From Mycteria americana (lineage: Eukaryota; Chordata; Aves; Ciconiiformes; Ciconiidae), in the NCBI RefSeq assembly GCF_035582795.1, contig NC_134371.1:47533001-47597000 (forward strand): 64,000 nt of DNA. The letters run 5' to 3'. Positions 62,441 to 64,000 of the stretch are shown one piece after another (position 1 is the stretch's first letter; every line of letters starts with the position of its first letter). The translations under genes and the position numbers were made by a program. The notes below the pieces were generated by a model, which searched no databases, was not told the DNA's origin, and saw only the letters and a program-made list of their open reading frames with translations.

Positions 62441-64000
62441 CTGAATCTTAATTTACTGAACAGGGAGAGAATAATCACATATTACTTACCAGGTTTAAGT
62501 CTAAAATGCTGCTAGTTTTGAAAAGTATAAATAGAATCAACTTATTTCTGTAATGCCAATGATACCACTGATGAAATCAAAGCATTGCTTACTTTATAGA
62601 ACAGGCAGATATAAAGCACCAATATACTTCACAGAGAGGATATTCTCCACCTAAGAGGATAAATGGTTTGTTATTTAAGTGCGGTTTGACGTTCTTCTAT
62701 TAATGTGCAATATAGTTTTGGACAATTACCAAAAGTATGTTACATTCTTTCTATATGTTTATCAAATCTCAGCACTAACCAAGTTATATGTGCATGAGTA
62801 TAGAAATAAACAAAAGGACAATCAAATAAAAAGCATCTGACTTCTTAAAAAATCTGTATCTTCTTTTTAAGAAAAGCTGTTGTTCATAGTAGGACTCTGA
62901 GGCATCACAGGAGTGAAGCAACAGAAACCCATGTAAAGTGTTTCTTTTAAGTCATTAAGGCCTTTCAGTGTTAGCCTCATGCTTCCTGAGGAAACCAACT
63001 TCTCCGTATTTTCTGCGCACTAAAATCATAAGTACAAGAATTGTATCAAAAGGCTTTGCCAGAGAAAACAGTTAAACCAGTAATTTGGTCACATGGTAGA
63101 ATATATTTTGGAATATGGATATCTGTTTTAATCTCATTTATAATTTCTTATAAAATGTCAATCTCTTTCTGATGCTGATGGTATTTATGAACTCTGTGAA
63201 TCCTCAGAGTCATTTGGAAGTGTAATGTACTAATCCTCTCAGCAATCTAATGAAACAAACAGATATTGTCTTCATTTTACAGACAATGATGCTGACTTAT
63301 AACAGGAGAGAGGAGATTTCAGAAGTGGCTAGCTCACATGAGGCACATTAGAATATTTCTTCCTAAACAAGGGAAAGCAGACACTTGGCCGGATTCTGGC
63401 CACAGTTCCACCTTCCTTTGGCTCCCTGGGGACGTAAAGAGAATTGGTAGCAGCCATGAGACTGCTTTAATTTACAGGACCAACCAGTTCCTGTAGCTTC
63501 AAGCGTGACAGGAGTGGTAAGATAGTTTAAAGCTGCCCTTTCTTCTCAGCCGTGATGAGTAGTACTTGGTGCACATAATATCTAGACCAGTATCTTTGTG
63601 GCAGAGCCAAGATTACAGCTCAGGAGTTCCTGGCTCCCTAGATCATGTTCACAACATTACACAAGCCAATTCTAAACCCATTTTCTCTTATAAAAGTTTT
63701 GTGGGCCAAATCTTCATTTGATACTAGTTATTATAGATACAGAGCTATGGAGCAATTTACAGCTGCTGAGGATCTGACCTTCAAATGAAATTATACCAGT
63801 GAAGCATTTGCTTAGGCAACATGTACCATGGAACTGCCCTGCTTTTGAGAACTCTCCAGCAAACAAGAGGAGGATAGCCATGGTTATTTGTGAGTTGTGG
63901 CCTCTTTCCTGTATCTGAAATTATTTACCCTATTCATGTCAGATATTGGCATCACTCCACTCTGCTGGTCACCTGAAAAAACCACAGGTAAAAAAGTATA

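Larger units (their letters stand above)
12893..64000 (+). other. COL11A1: COL11A1 gene, 5' part (exons 1-5; continues beyond window)
   Basis: Collagen alpha-1(XI) is a minor fibrillar collagen that is secreted and nucleates and limits the diameter of type II collagen fibrils in cartilage. Five exons with consensus AG/GT borders and phases 1, 1, 2, 0, 0 join into 262 codons covering the signal peptide and the LamG/TSPN amino-propeptide domain. Identity to COL11A1 rather than the paralogue COL5A1 rests on [30 protein letters not shown] and the EVRG end of the signal peptide, where COL5A1 differs. The acidic/basic alternatively spliced exons, the triple helix and the C-propeptide lie downstream of the window. 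Confidence 0.95.
50974..64000 (+). other. COL11A1: COL11A1 intron 5, 5' part (at least 13.0 kb)
   Basis: Begins with the consensus donor GTGAGT and is not closed within the window. No sequence encoding the acidic, Tyr/Glu-rich exon 6A or the Lys/Ser-rich exon 6B was found. The open frames (for example 53160-53465 on the - strand, 56054-56293 on the + strand) have no recognisable features. Old repeat motifs occur at 53449-53468 and 62418-62440. Confidence 0.85.

Overview
The window is vertebrate nuclear DNA, almost certainly from a bird. It carries the 5' part of one large intron-rich gene on the + strand, COL11A1 (collagen alpha-1(XI) chain). A 5'-truncated CR1 LINE ends in ATTCTATG-type repeats, and solo LTRs begin TGTCCTGGTTTC, a type I recall as common in neoavian birds. 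Most of the sequence is AT-rich intron or intergenic DNA with no other recognisable gene.

Bases 1 to about 11,880 are gene-free upstream DNA. They hold one solo LTR (4283-4832) and, right after it, about 3 kb of degenerate tandem repeat (about 4,940-7,780, with an outlier near 8,440-8,690). Each unit of the repeat has a telomere-like CCTAAC box and a 'GGTTTCTATCAA' box. A GC-rich CpG island (about 11.9-14.5 kb) covers the COL11A1 promoter, 5'UTR and exon 1. Within it are two GC boxes, an inverted CCAAT (ATTGG) box, a short perfect hairpin, a 3-codon upstream ORF and the signal-peptide exon.

Five coding exons join in frame: 13124-13235, 30153-30320, 34635-34848, 37311-37473 and 50845-50973. 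Every junction is AG/GT with phases 1, 1, 2, 0, 0. Together they encode 262 residues: signal peptide, then the laminin-G/TSPN-like amino-propeptide domain with its four cysteines. The window ends inside intron 5, before the alternatively spliced variable-region exons and all triple-helix exons.

Intron 4 (13.4 kb) carries the CR1 fragment, a small CR1 tail and a full solo LTR that jumped into an older, oppositely oriented LTR remnant, with a 5-bp target duplication. Introns 1, 4 and 5 also contain scattered copies of a 'CATTGACTTCA.TGGG' motif that looks like an old dispersed repeat. The points most worth following up are the CCTAAC array, the tiny uORF, the CTCF-like site downstream of the CpG island, and the nested LTR. 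No tRNA, rRNA, CRISPR or complete mobile element was found.
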